DNA of 64,000 nt from Ampelocalamus luodianensis. Its lineage: Eukaryota > Streptophyta > Magnoliopsida > Poales > Poaceae. The position numbers and the translations under genes were made by a program. Location: positions 496,001 through 560,000 of the forward strand of contig JAYEVH010000451.1 in assembly GCA_036346255.1 (NCBI GenBank). Direction: 5' to 3'. Shown here one piece after another: positions 22,860 through 33,453 of the stretch (position 1 is the stretch's first letter; every line of letters begins with the position of its first letter). The notes under the pieces were generated by a model. That model saw only the letters and a program-made list of their open reading frames with translations. It searched no databases and had not been told where the DNA came from.

Positions 22860-23330
22860 ATAGGACCGCTCATCCTTTTTTTATCGTCGTGATGTAAAAC
22901 GATAAGGCCGATCTATTATCCGTCTGTGATGTAAATATGGTCTTTTGTCATTGATGATATGGTCTTTTTATAAATGCTGTGATGATATGGTCTTTTTATC
23001 ATCTAATTATTATCGGGCAAATCAAATGACGCTATCACAGACGGTTGAATAAAGAACCGCTCGTGATAATATATCATCATCATGACGGTTCCTCTCACTA
23101 ACCGCTCAGGTTGACCATCACTGACGGCTCCATGTGGAACCGTCGTGATATCCTCCATATCACGAGCGGTTAATAAGTATAACCGCTCGTGATATTGAGT
23201 ATATCACGAGCGGTTCCACATGGAGCCGTCTATGAAAGTTCAACACAGACGGTTTGTGTAGAACCGTGCGTGATATACTCGTATCACGAGCGGTTGGAAA
23301 TAAGAACACTTTGTGATATTTCACCCTATA
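22860..23330. repeat. Second internal CACTA-2 motif array with TATA box
   Basis: Repeated CACGAGCGGTT / AACCGCTCGTGAT and CAGACGGTT words are densest at 23035-23310. They stop a few bases before CCCTATAAATATAAAG (23326-23341), a TATA box in front of the transposase gene. Confidence 0.8.
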
Positions 23331-23799
23331 AATATAAAGACCCGACAGAGGCCCCACGCTTCTAGCGCCTCGATCTCTTCTTTGGAATAGAGGGGCTTGA
23401 GAAGCTTTTGCTCTGTGTTGGTTGTAGGAGGCTTGTTTATTTGGCTTGCCTTGTTCTTGGTTGTGGGTTGCCCTAGCAACTTATGGTCATTTGGCTTGCA
23501 TGCATGCTTGCTTTGTGAGGCTTTGGTGGTAGCTCGGTTTGGGTGTTGTGAATGAGTGTTTTTGTGAGTGGGATAAGTGTGTATTTCGATTGTGGCTCTC
23601 TTGCCCTGTTCATTGGCCCGAAGGAGAAGGACGGTGAGAATCTCATGATATTAGGAATTTTCGTCGTGAGCTCCGAGGGTAACGATCTTTAACTCTTTAT
23701 ATTTGCTTAATAGGAGGAGTAACGTATTTGCGATTAATAGGAGTAACGTATTTGCAGTTTATTAATATAATTTAACACTACTAATTGTTACATGTGTAG

Positions 23800-26700
23800 C
23801 GTAGATGGACCGAATCGATGTACGGTGCGAACAGTGTGAGTGAAGAGTACATTAATGGCGTGATTGCTTTTAAAAGAGCCGCGGAGCGGATATCTTGAAT
23901 AAGGATAGAATTTATGTAATCGTCCATGCATTGATTGCGATAATCGAAGATTTTTAACAACCCGCGCAGATCGTAGGGCACTTGATTGAAGGGTTTCAAA
24001 AAGGGTATACATGTTGGACCGATCCACGGTGAAGAGCGATTATCAGAAGTTAATAATGATGACATCGACGAGGAAGTCAGCGATATGCCGGATGTGGATC
24101 GTGTTTTTGATGACGATAGGTAAATGCGATGACAACTGGATCGGATGCTACGCGATGCGAAGAAACTACTAAGGTGAGAGAGTTTTGTAAATTCGAGCGC
24201 TTAATGGAGGACTCGGGAAACCTTTGTTCCTGGTTGCAAGCCGAATACACAAGATTGTCAACCGCACTTGAACTGCTGAAATTGAAGGCGAGCAATGGTT
24301 GGTCCGACAAGAGTTTCACGGCGTTGTTAGGTCTCTAGCGGACATTCTTCGGAGGGAAACGTGTTGCCCAAAGACCACCTACCAAGCCAAGAAGGTTCTT
24401 TGTCCATTGGGAATGGAAGTAGAAAGAATACATGCATGTCCGAACGATTGTATCTGTATCGTAAGAGTATGCAGACTTGCATGTATGTCCGTGTGCAAAG
24501 CATCCCGATACAAGCGTAAGAATACTACTAAGGTGAAGCAAGGACCTCTGCTAAGGTGTTGTGGTATCTCGCTGTGATCCCACGTTTGAAGCGTTTATTT
24601 GCGAACCGAAAGGAGGCAAGATTGCTGCGTTGGCACTCTGAGGAGCGTAAGAAAGATGGAAAACTAAGACACCTGCTGATTCGCGCGATGGAGAAACTTC
24701 GATCGGACCTTCAAAGAGTTCGGTGCGGAACCGAGGAACATAAGGTTAGGGTTGAGTACGGATGGAATGAATCCTTTCGGTAACATGAGCGTGAGCATAG
24801 CACATGGCCCGTGAACCTATGTATGTACAACCTTCCTCCTTGGTGTGTATGAAGCGGAAGTACATTTTGATGTCACTACTTATCCAAGGGCAAGCAACCT
24901 GGGAGCGATATTGATGTGTACCTAGCACCATTCATTGGATGATCTTGTGACCTTTGTAGAACGAAGGGGTACAAGTATGGGATGCGTACAAACGAGAACT
25001 TCTCTTTACGTGTCATGTTGTTACGCACTATCAATGATTTTCCTGCCCTTGGTAACTTTGTCGGGCTTCGATGCGAAAGGAGCCAAAGCTTGTCGCACCG
25101 CTTAGATGCTACGGAGAGTGTATGGCTGAACAACTCGCAAAAGCGTGTATATGCGTCACGTAGGTTCCTTCCCAGAGTCACCCATACCGCAAGATGAAAA
25201 AACAATTCGACGGAAATAAGGAGGACATTCGGCTCAAGGGCTTTTAGAGGAAAGAGGTCTATGATATGGTTAAGGATATCCATGTTGTGCTTGGGAAGGG
25301 ATGTAAATTAAAACCCGTCGGAAGAACATCCGAAGAAGCGGTCAATTTTTGGGACTTGCCTTATTGGGAGCACTTAGAAGTTAGTCACATGCATCGACGT
25401 CATGCGTGGAGAAGAATGTATGTGAAAGCTTGATTGGTCTCTTACTGAACATTAGTGGCAAAACAAAGGATGGTGTTAACGCACGACGCGACTTGGTTGA
25501 TATGAACATAAGGACCGAGTTAGCACCGAAAGAGACCGATAAAGGACGAACATACCTTCCACCAGCTTGCTACACTATGTCCAAGGCGAGAGAAATGAAT
25601 TGTGCCAAAGCTTGCATGGTGTCAAAGTCCCGTCCCGTTACTCCGCTAACATTAAGAAACTTGTTTCTATGCAAGATTTGAAATTAATTGGTATGAAGTC
25701 TCATGATTGTCATGTGCTGATGACACAAATGCTTCCTGTTGCAATTAGGGGTATCTTGCCGAACAAGGTCCGAGTGGCAATCTTGAGGCTGTGTTATTTC
25801 TTCAACTTAATTGCTCAGAAGGTCATCGATCCCGAAGGACTAGATGCTCTACAGGCCGAGGTGGTGACGACTCTATGTCAACTTGAGATGTATTTCCCTC
25901 CGTCATTTTTCGATATTATGGTCCATCTCATTGTTCATCTTGTGAAAGAGATAAAGATATGCGGTCCTGTGTTCCTACGTCATATGTACTCGTTCGAGAG
26001 GTATATGGGAATTCTCAAGTCCTACGTACGGAATCGATCTCGACCGGAGGGCAGCATCATCGAAGGTTATGCAACCGAAGAGGTCATTGAGTTCTGCGTC
26101 GACTACATGGCTCGTGGAACCGATAGGTGTGCCTCTATCTCGCCATGAGGGAAATTTGGATGGTATCGGGACCATCGGAAGGAAATCAATCACTCCCGAT
26201 CCGATACGCACGCTCAAGCCCATTTCACGGTCTTGCAACACATGACCCAACCTGCCCCCGCACATCGACGAGCACAAAGACATGGTACGCCAACGTAATC
26301 GCACGGTCGGAGGTTTGGATCACGAGAGCACAACCGTCGGTTCAACGAATGGGTAAAGGTGCGAATCATGACTGGAGGTCATCAAGTGATGATACGTTGC
26401 TATGGTTGGCAAAGGGCCACAATTTACAATTGTCACATGGCAAGGATCGACATAAATGGGTACACATTTTATACGGTAGCTCGGGATAGGAAGAGCCTGA
26501 TACCGTAGCTGCGGTGTCCGTGATAGATGCATTCGAGACCGATGGTGAGGAGCTCGTACTATGGGCAAATAGAGGAGATATGGGAGCTCGACTACGTGCT
26601 TTTCAAGATCCCCTATTTCGGTGCCGTTGGGTCCATCTCCCACATGTGAAGGTCGACAAATGCGGCGTCACTACCGTGGACCTCGATCGTGTCGGATACA

Positions 26701-26950
26701 AAGACGAACCATTCGTGATCAAGCTAACCAAGTTGTTCAAGTCTTCTATGTAACCGACCCGCAAATAAGAAGCGCCACGTAGTTCTTCATGGAAAAAGAA
26801 GGATTGTCGGAGTTGAGAATGTAGTGGACGAGGAAGAATACAATCAATTTGACGAGTTGCCTCCTTTCGGAGGCGGCATCGTGCTCGAGGAAGAACCCGG
26901 CGAGGAAGCTAGCTATATGCGCGTCGATCATCGTGAAGGACTATATTTTA
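23800..26950 (+). pseudogene. CACTA TNP2-type transposase
   Basis: From 23800 the domains follow the family order. There is a transposase-associated N-terminal region (YINGVIAFKRAAE, frameshifted). The TNP2 core starts near 24210 (EYTRLSTALELLKLKASN, then VLCPLGMEVERIHACPNDC) and runs through STWPVNL, NLPPW, MKRKYI near 24800 and LRVMLLRTINDFPALGNF near 25010-25065. DUF4218 is an open frame at 25567-26148 (LPVAIRGILPNKVRV, FERYMGILKSYVRNRSRPEG). DUF4216 is at 26510-26753 (DPLFRCRWVHLP, TTVDLDRVGYKDEPFV). A tail follows to about 26945 (DEEEYNQFDELPPFG). The protein would cut and join transposon ends. Many frameshifts and stops mean this copy is dead, though the DUF4218 part is intact over 190 codons. 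Confidence 0.9.
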
Positions 26951-27148
26951 ATTAAGAAATTACTCCATTGTAATTAATTTATTCCATAACATCATGTGTT
27001 ATGAACTTGTAATATGTCGCACGTATATTTTGATGTCAACGTGGAATTGTAATCGCTCCCGTCCTTGTGGACGTATATTTTGGTGCATTAAAAATTCATT
27101 TCGTTTGGAAAATAGTCCGGTGCACCACCTTTCTAGAAACCTAAAAAA

Positions 27149-27886
27149 CTAAAATTTTATGGCAAATAGTCTAACACCTTTGCAAAGAAACGGTATACTC
27201 ATGCCTAATCCTGCGATCGTCCATCGCAGAAGACGACGTAGTCGCCCCACCCTTCCACACCGCACCAATGCTCGTGCCGGTGGCCATCCTCCGACAGCGC
27301 CACACCCGCCCAGTGGCGGCCTTCTTCCCCACGCCCGCTGGACCATGTCCGCGGCGAGCCTCGCACCGCCTGCACTCCCGGTTGGTCTTGGCCGTCTGCA
27401 CCCGCCGCCGGTCGGCTCGTCCTCGACCGGCTGATGTAGTGCTTCCCAACGTCGCGCTGCCTCGTCGGGTGTAGAGGAGGAGACGAGCACGAGGCCGCGG
27501 CCTTGTGGCCGCCATGGCCGCCGCTCAGGAACATGAGGCGCTTTGCATGTCTTGGGGCGCGAAGACAAGCCCGAGGCCGACGATGAAACAAGCCCGGGTT
27601 GCCGGCGGCGGTGGTTGACGACGGCGAGTAGCGCTTCGTTGTCCCGCCACTTCATCGCCTCCTCTCGCTCCAGCGCCACGCGCCTCCCCACGGCGCGTTC
27701 CTTGGACACCTTGTACAAGGCCTTACAACTATACGTACATACATTCAAGATGTTAGAATAAATAGTAGTATGTACGTACGTATATTGTAGACATAAAGAT
27801 GTACGTGACGTTAATCGTAGGTGCATAGGTCCTCCATGGGCTGAGAGAGCTCGCGGCCACACGGCCGGCGATGTCGACGACGACAT
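27149..27886 (-). other. GC-rich 245-codon open frame, unrecognised
   Basis: A long open minus-strand frame near the right end of CACTA-2, rich in Arg, Ala and Pro, with one Lys/Glu-rich stretch (VALEREEAMKWRDNEALLA). The plus strand and a third frame are also open across the same GC-rich block. It could be a captured host fragment. I cannot name a family, and the open frame may follow from base composition. Confidence 0.3.
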
Positions 27887-28149
27887 CGTGAGAAAGAGCG
27901 GCGATCACCGACCTCCTCGCCTTGGTGTGCGGCTTTGATCGCTCGCATGCTAACCTTGGCGATTGACGTACTCAAAACCGTGAGACGAAGAGCGATGGGA
28001 GGAGTTTAATCTTCGGTGATTATTCCGTCTTATATCAAGAATTAGGAGTAACTGGCACGTGAGACGAAGAGACGCATGTATCGTCGGCGTGCGAGACGAA
28101 GAGACGATTGTGCGATGGTGAAGAGACACATCGCGCGGGAGCGGATATC

Positions 28150-28198
28150 ACAGACGGCTCTATATGGGAACCGTCTGTGATAATAATATCACCGACGG
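28150..28198. repeat. CACTA-2 right subterminal motifs (truncated)
   Basis: ATCACAGACGGCTC, GGGAACCGTCTGTGATA and ATCACCGACGGTT lie here in alternating orientation, the same words as in the other arrays. The element should end soon after, but the sequence changes into Tekay LTR by about 28220. Confidence 0.75.
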
Positions 28199-28199
28199 T

Positions 28200-30308
28200 T
28201 AACAAACTAAAGTTCTATAAATGCATCTGTTAAAGTACTTTAGCTTAGTATAGGTTTTGCAGTAGTCTTTAATACTGAAATTAATCATGTCTTAGATTTA
28301 TAACTTAGAAAAATCATAACTAAATCATTTTAACTCCAAATGACCTGAAATTTTATATGGGTTACCACTATACCAGTAGGTAGCTACCATAAAAATCTCA
28401 GCTCCAAAATCTTTCTAGAAAATATTTTTGCTACAGTGCTAATTATGGCCGAAAATAGGTTTTTAGAGAATATCTTTTGCACCACAAATCCAAATTAGGT
28501 TTTTCCAATTCCTATGTCTAGGTATATTAGTATTTTACCTTGTGTATAAATTTCGTCGCATTTGGATGATTTTTGCTTGCTCTTTTGTTTAAGTGTTGCT
28601 CGTCTTATTGGTTGTTCTTGCTTCTTTTCGCTCTTTCGCTTAGGATTCGACATTTGCGGTAACCCCGAGAACGACCCTCCGCAACAAATTGAGCAACGAC
28701 AAGCGAGCAAGCGCTTGATCATTTCCCATTCAATCCCATTACTTTTAAAGTCTAATATTTTGTTTAACTTCTATGTATGCATTGCTATTTTGTTGTTAAA
28801 TTGATTAGTTAGACCTCTAGTTGCATAATCTGTAGGTAAATAATTATCCTCTACTACCTGAGCCTAGGTTATTTGCTGTGATTAGAGTTCGCTGGATGAG
28901 CTCTTGTCACTTAGTAGATTTCGGATAAACATTGCTTAGCCATGCCTAGTATCGGTAGTATTGGGCGATCATCGACTTAGTCGGTGATCTTGATCACAAA
29001 ATTGCTATTATTATTCCATTATGTCCAACCCTTGTGTTTTACCATTTTGCAAATCAAAAACTGAAAACAAAAAATATATCTTGGCTTGGGCACAATGGTA
29101 TGTTGGGCGATCTGTTGGGTGTGATTGGAATGGTGCCTAAGTCCCTAAGGACCGAGTTACTTGTGCCATTGATCCAAGCAATTGTTGCGTGCTAACCACA
29201 CGAGGGGGGATATGGGACCTCTCTTGACTAAGTACTTTGGGAGGTTCTAATTATGAGCTGGTCGGTGGGTGTGTGCGTGTGTGTGTTTGTGGTGTGCGAG
29301 GGAGCATTAGTGTCCGGTTAGGGTCTGTCTAATGTATCCTTCTCCGTGGGTTGCGGCTCTTAATTAGCATCGTCCATTGGAAAGCGTCTTGTAGACTTAG
29401 CGTGCACGCATACCAAAGGAAGTATGCTAACCGTGGCTGGTGGAAAGGCGGTCTATCGTGTGGGTACATTGGTACACCCTGCGGAGTTAAAACTATTCGA
29501 ATAGCCTGCGTCCTAGGTTATGGACACGCTTGGTTATTTCCCACAAGAACTAGACTACAACCTTTTAAAAACTTAAACTTGACATGGGTGGTATGAAGGG
29601 GTACTTCATGCTATTGTTGTGGTGACTATGGGTTAGTCACTTCTAGGTTGGTTTTGTCATCTATCTATTGTTATAATTGTCTCTCTTTTATTTGAACCAT
29701 AAAGTTAATTGCAAACTTGCTTTGAATCTATTAACTTATTGCAAATGGAAACTTGCTTTATGTTTGAAAATAAGTCGAGCCTCATCCACTTAAATAAAGC
29801 TTGCATGTAGTTAATTATAGTTCTGTTATCTCACACGTCAGTCTTGCAGTACAAAAACAAGTTTTGTACTCATCCGCTTGCTTAATATTAATTGTTGCAG
29901 AGGAAGAAGGTGAGCCCCAAGGGCCTCACTTTTGTGAGTTGTCTTCTTGCCACTGTTTGGGACGATTAGCTTGGCGGTCCGGTTGGTTGCCTTGTGGGTA
30001 AAGGCACACCGATTGGCTTTTGTTTATCGCCATCTTATGGCCATTTGCTTCCAGCTGTGTATTTACTTATCTTTATGACTTTTGGGTCGGCCTCTCTTTG
30101 TAATAACTCTCTTTATATTATCTATGTCTTTCGGTTGTTGCTTTTGCTTCGGCTCTATGTGTATGAATGGAATTGATGCATGATTTTGTAACGGGTGTGT
30201 ATATGCATTTAGGAGGTATACATATCTCGAGGCTTAGTTTATTTGATTTGTCTCGTTAGGACCAAGTGGATGGTTAAACGATTACAAGCCCGAATAAACC
30301 GGGTCCTC
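28200..30308 (+). repeat. Truncated 5' LTR of the second Tekay-type element
   Basis: It aligns by eye with 36060-38129 of the 3' LTR over its whole length, with scattered substitutions and small indels. It lacks the first ~2.6 kb of the LTR and the last 3 bases (stops at CGGGTCCTC). A GT-rich stretch lies at 29268-29305. A hairpin near the 3' end (30198-30222) is shared with the other copy. Short open frames at 29351-30176 are not genes. Confidence 0.88.
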
Positions 30309-30319
30309 TGGTGAAGTCC

Positions 30320-31413
30320 GAATGTAGGGATGTCCTGTTGAGATAGAAGGGTAGGATTCTTGGCAAACCTTATCCTCCTTCGATCGGCAAGCTTAGATGT
30401 AATCCTAGGCATGGATTGGTTGTCTCAAAGACATGGGACAAATTGATTGCGCTAGGAGGCTCATCTACCTCACGATCCTTCCGCGGCGGGTTAGCTTTGC
30501 CGCAGCTGCGGTCCGCATCTCTTGGCGCTCGAAGCGAAGCCAGCTCTAGATATTAGTGAAGTCGGTGGTATGTGACTTTGTTGATGTCTTCCCGACGACC
30601 TTCCGTGGATGCCACCAGTTCGAGACCTCGAGTTTGTCATTGAGTTGGTTCCGGCACCGCCCGATTTCAAAGAGGCCTCTTGAATGGACCCAATCGAGTT
30701 GGTGGAGTTGAAGAAGCGGTGGGTGAGCTTCAAGAGAAGGGTTTCATCCGCCCTAGCTCATCTCCTTGGGGATGCTCACAATCTTTGTCCCAAAGAAGGA
30801 CAAGGCGCTGCGCATAATGCGTTGATTACCGTCCACTTAATGAAGTAGCGGTAAAGAACAAGTACCCTTTGCCCGTATCGACGATCTCTTCGATCAATTA
30901 AGCGAAGCTCGAGTTTTCTCCAAGATTGATTTGAGAGTGGGGTATCATCGGGTTGGATTCGTAGGAGGATATTCCAAAGACGGCTTTTTCTACTTGTTAT
31001 GGCTTGCGAGTATACCGTCATGTCGTTCGCTTAACCAATGCTCGGCCTTGTTCATGAACCTCATGAATTCGGTGTTCATGGAGTATTTGGATAGGTTCGT
31101 GGTGGTCTTCATCGATGATATCATATCTACTCCCGGGCGATGAGGAACACGCCGAGCATCCGAGGCTTGTGTTGGGCAAGCCGTGAGCACCACTGTATGC
31201 GAAGTTCAACAAGTGCGGCGTTACGTTGAAGGAAGTAGCCTTCTTAGGCCATATTCTTTCGGCAGGAGGCGTAGCTGTGGATCCTAGCAAGATCAGCGAT
31301 GTGCTTTCCTGGAGTCAACCCACTTCGGTCACCGAAGTTCGGAGTTTTCTTGGTTTAGCGGGATACTATCGTCGCTTTATTGAGAACTTTTCCAAGATAG
31401 CGGCCGATGTGAG
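30320..31413 (+). pseudogene. gypsy protease C-terminus and reverse transcriptase (broken)
   Basis: The sequence enters the protease-RT bridge (GFLANLI, LDVILGMDWLSQ) within about 60 bp of the LTR end, so primer-binding site, gag and the protease active site are deleted. RT wording follows in shifting frames: PSSSPWG near 30760, VDYRPLNEVAVKNKYPLP near 30825, FSKIDL near 30915, VFIDDI near 31110, and the linker SFLGLAGYYRRFIENFSKIA at 31340-31400. At least six frameshifts or stops occur, a higher density than in the RNase H part that follows. Confidence 0.85.
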
Positions 31414-32460
31414 TTGCTCAAGAAGGACAAGAAGTTCTCGTGGTCCGCTAATTGCGAGGAAAGTTTCCAAGAACTTAAGAAGCGATTGACCACCGCTCCC
31501 GTTCTTGTTCTCCCCGATGTCCGTCGAAGCTTCGATATCTTTTGTGACGCTTCTCGTCGAGGCCTCGGTTGTGTCCTTATGCAAGAAGGCAAGGTAGTGG
31601 CCTATGCATCAAGGCAATTGAGACCTCATGAACTCAACTACCCTACCCATGACTTGGAGTTGGCCGCTGTGATCCATGCACTTAAGATTTGGCGACATTA
31701 CCTAATCGGTAATCGTTGTGAAGTGTATTCGGATCACAAAAGCTTAAAGTATTTATTCACCCAACCAGATCTGAACCTCAGGCAAAGGAGATGGTTGGAG
31801 TTGATCAAGGACTATGACATGGGTATTCACTACCATCCGGGTAAGGCCAATGTCGTTGCGGATGCGCTTAGTCGCAAGGCGCATTGCAATGCATTGTTGC
31901 TCCAAGAGCCTCAGCCCCCTCTGCTGGAGGAGTTTCAGCGTCTCAACTTGGGTTTGGTTGAGCATGGTTCCCTCGCTGCCTTGGGTGTACAACCAACCTT
32001 GGTGGATCGGATCAAGTCCGCTCAACAGTCGGATGTTGGAGTAAACCGCATCAAGGAAAACGTCAAGAAGGGAACAGCCAAGTGCTTCTCCGTAGATGAG
32101 CTTGGTGTCGTGAGGTTCGGGCAACGCCTCGTGGTTCTGAAGGACATGGAGTTGCGGGATTTGATCCTCCGCGAAGCCCACGATTCTCCGTTATCTATTC
32201 ATCCCGGGGCCACGAAGATGTACCGGGATCTTCGCGAGATTTTGGTGGACCCGAATGAAGAGGGAGATCGCAAGGTTCGTTGTCGAGAGTGCGGCGTGTG
32301 TCGTCGTGTCAAGGCCGAACATCGCCCACCGATTGGATTGCTTCAGCCCTTGCCCATTCCGGAGTGGAAGTGGGATTCGGTCGGGATGGATTTTATCACT
32401 CGCCTACCTAGGTCACCAAGGGGCAATGATGCCATTTGGGTTATCATTGACCGGTTGTGA
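31414..32460 (+). CDS. gypsy RNase H and integrase N-terminal region, open over 348 codons
   Basis: One continuous frame with RNase H (PVLVLPDVRRSFDIFCDASR, VVAYASRQLR, ELAAVIHALKIWRHYLIG, VYSDHKSLKYLF), the connection (HYHPGKANVVADALSRKAH), the integrase zinc-binding segment (HDSPLSIHPGATKMYRDLRE, then CRECGVCRRVKAEH) and the first core Asp (WKWDSVGMDFITRLPRS). It stops in the core at 32460. The start codon is only the first ATG in the frame; the true upstream part is the broken RT. It is a relic of pol, not a separate gene. Confidence 0.88.
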   Translation: MLKKDKKFSWSANCEESFQELKKRLTTAPVLVLPDVRRSFDIFCDASRRGLGCVLMQEGKVVAYASRQLRPHELNYPTHDLELAAVIHALKIWRHYLIGNRCEVYSDHKSLKYLFTQPDLNLRQRRWLELIKDYDMGIHYHPGKANVVADALSRKAHCNALLLQEPQPPLLEEFQRLNLGLVEHGSLAALGVQPTLVDRIKSAQQSDVGVNRIKENVKKGTAKCFSVDELGVVRFGQRLVVLKDMELRDLILREAHDSPLSIHPGATKMYRDLREILVDPNEEGDRKVRCRECGVCRRVKAEHRPPIGLLQPLPIPEWKWDSVGMDFITRLPRSPRGNDAIWVIIDRL

Positions 32461-33450
32461 AAGTGGCGCATTTTCTTCCGATCAAGACCAAGATTCGCAC
32501 GGTCACCTTGCGGAGCTCTATATCGCCAGGATAGTGAGCTTGCATGGGGTGCCGAAGACGATCATTTTTTATCGTGGTTCCATCTTCACTTCCCAGTTCT
32601 GGCATAGCTTGCAGGAAGCTATGGGAACTCGTCTTTTTCAAAGACAAAGATATCACCCCCAAACAGATGGTCAGACCGAGAGGGTCAACCAAGTTTTGGA
32701 GGACATGCTGCGAGCTTGTGTTCTTTCCTATGGGAAGCACTGGGAGAAGTGCTTGCCATTCGCCGAGTTTTCTTATAACAACAGCTTCCAAGCCAGTCTC
32801 GGTATGGCACCATTTGAGGCCTTATACGGGAGAAAGTGCAGGAACCTGTTGAACTGGTTCGAGACCGGTGAGAGACCTTTCTTGGCCGGACTCGATTAAT
32901 GAGGCCGAGGTCAAGTCCGACTCATTCGTGATCGCTACGCACGGCTCAATCCAGCAAAAGAGCTATGCGGATCGTCGCCGTCGTGAGTTGAGCTTTGAGC
33001 CCAATGATTTCGTTTATCTCAAGGTTTCTCCTCTGAAAGGTCACCAACGTTTTGGTGTCTAGAGGCAAGTTGGCTCCTCGGTATGTCGGTCCATACCGTG
33101 TTATCGAGAAGAAGGGAGCTGTTGCCTACAAGTTGGAGTTGCTGCTGCACTTGCGGGGTACATGATGTGTTCCATGTGTCCCACCAAGAAGTGTCTCCGT
33201 GTTCCAAGCGAGGAAGCTCCGTTGGAAACTCGATGTTCAGAGGATTTGACCTATCGCGAGCACCTCGCTCGCATCCTCGAGGAGGCCGAGCGAAGAACAA
33301 GGAACAAGACCATTAAGTTCCTTAAAGTTCGGTGGTCAAACCATTCCGAGAATGAAGCTACATGGGAACGAGAAGATCGTCTCGTGCGCACTACCCTCTT
33401 TCTTTTCCGAGTGAACCAAATCTCGGGACGAGATTTTTGTAAGGGGGGAG
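32455..33450 (+). pseudogene. gypsy integrase core and chromodomain (frameshifted)
   Basis: The integrase core continues in other frames: ELYIARIVSLHGVPKTI, QRYHPQTDGQTERVNQVLEDM (Glu region) and YNNSFQASLGMAPFEALYG. The C-terminal domain is split near 33060. The last open frame (33162-33458) ends in a chromodomain-like segment, LARILEEAERRTRNKTIKFL then VRWSNHSENEATWERED. This domain defines the chromovirus branch and is thought to guide insertion to chromatin marks. The stop lies in the polypurine tract region. Confidence 0.88.
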
Positions 33451-33452
33451 GT
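33441..33452 (+). other. Polypurine tract
   Basis: AAGGGGGGAGGT is followed by T and the LTR start TGTAACATCCCC at 33454. This is the standard plus-strand priming site just upstream of a 3' LTR. Confidence 0.88.
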
Positions 33453-33453
33453 T

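Larger units (their letters stand above)
17038..28200. mobile_element. CACTA-2: CACTA (En/Spm-like) transposon, right end lost
   Basis: The left end is CACTACTACACACGG at 17038, preceded by ATT (possible target duplication). It contains a TNP2-type transposase on the plus strand, an accessory gene on the minus strand, and arrays of subterminal motifs at 17041-17520 and 28150-28198. No matching right terminal repeat is present: after the last subterminal motif the sequence passes into a truncated Tekay LTR. So the right end, part of element X and the left part of that LTR have been deleted. Both genes are decayed. Confidence 0.85.
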
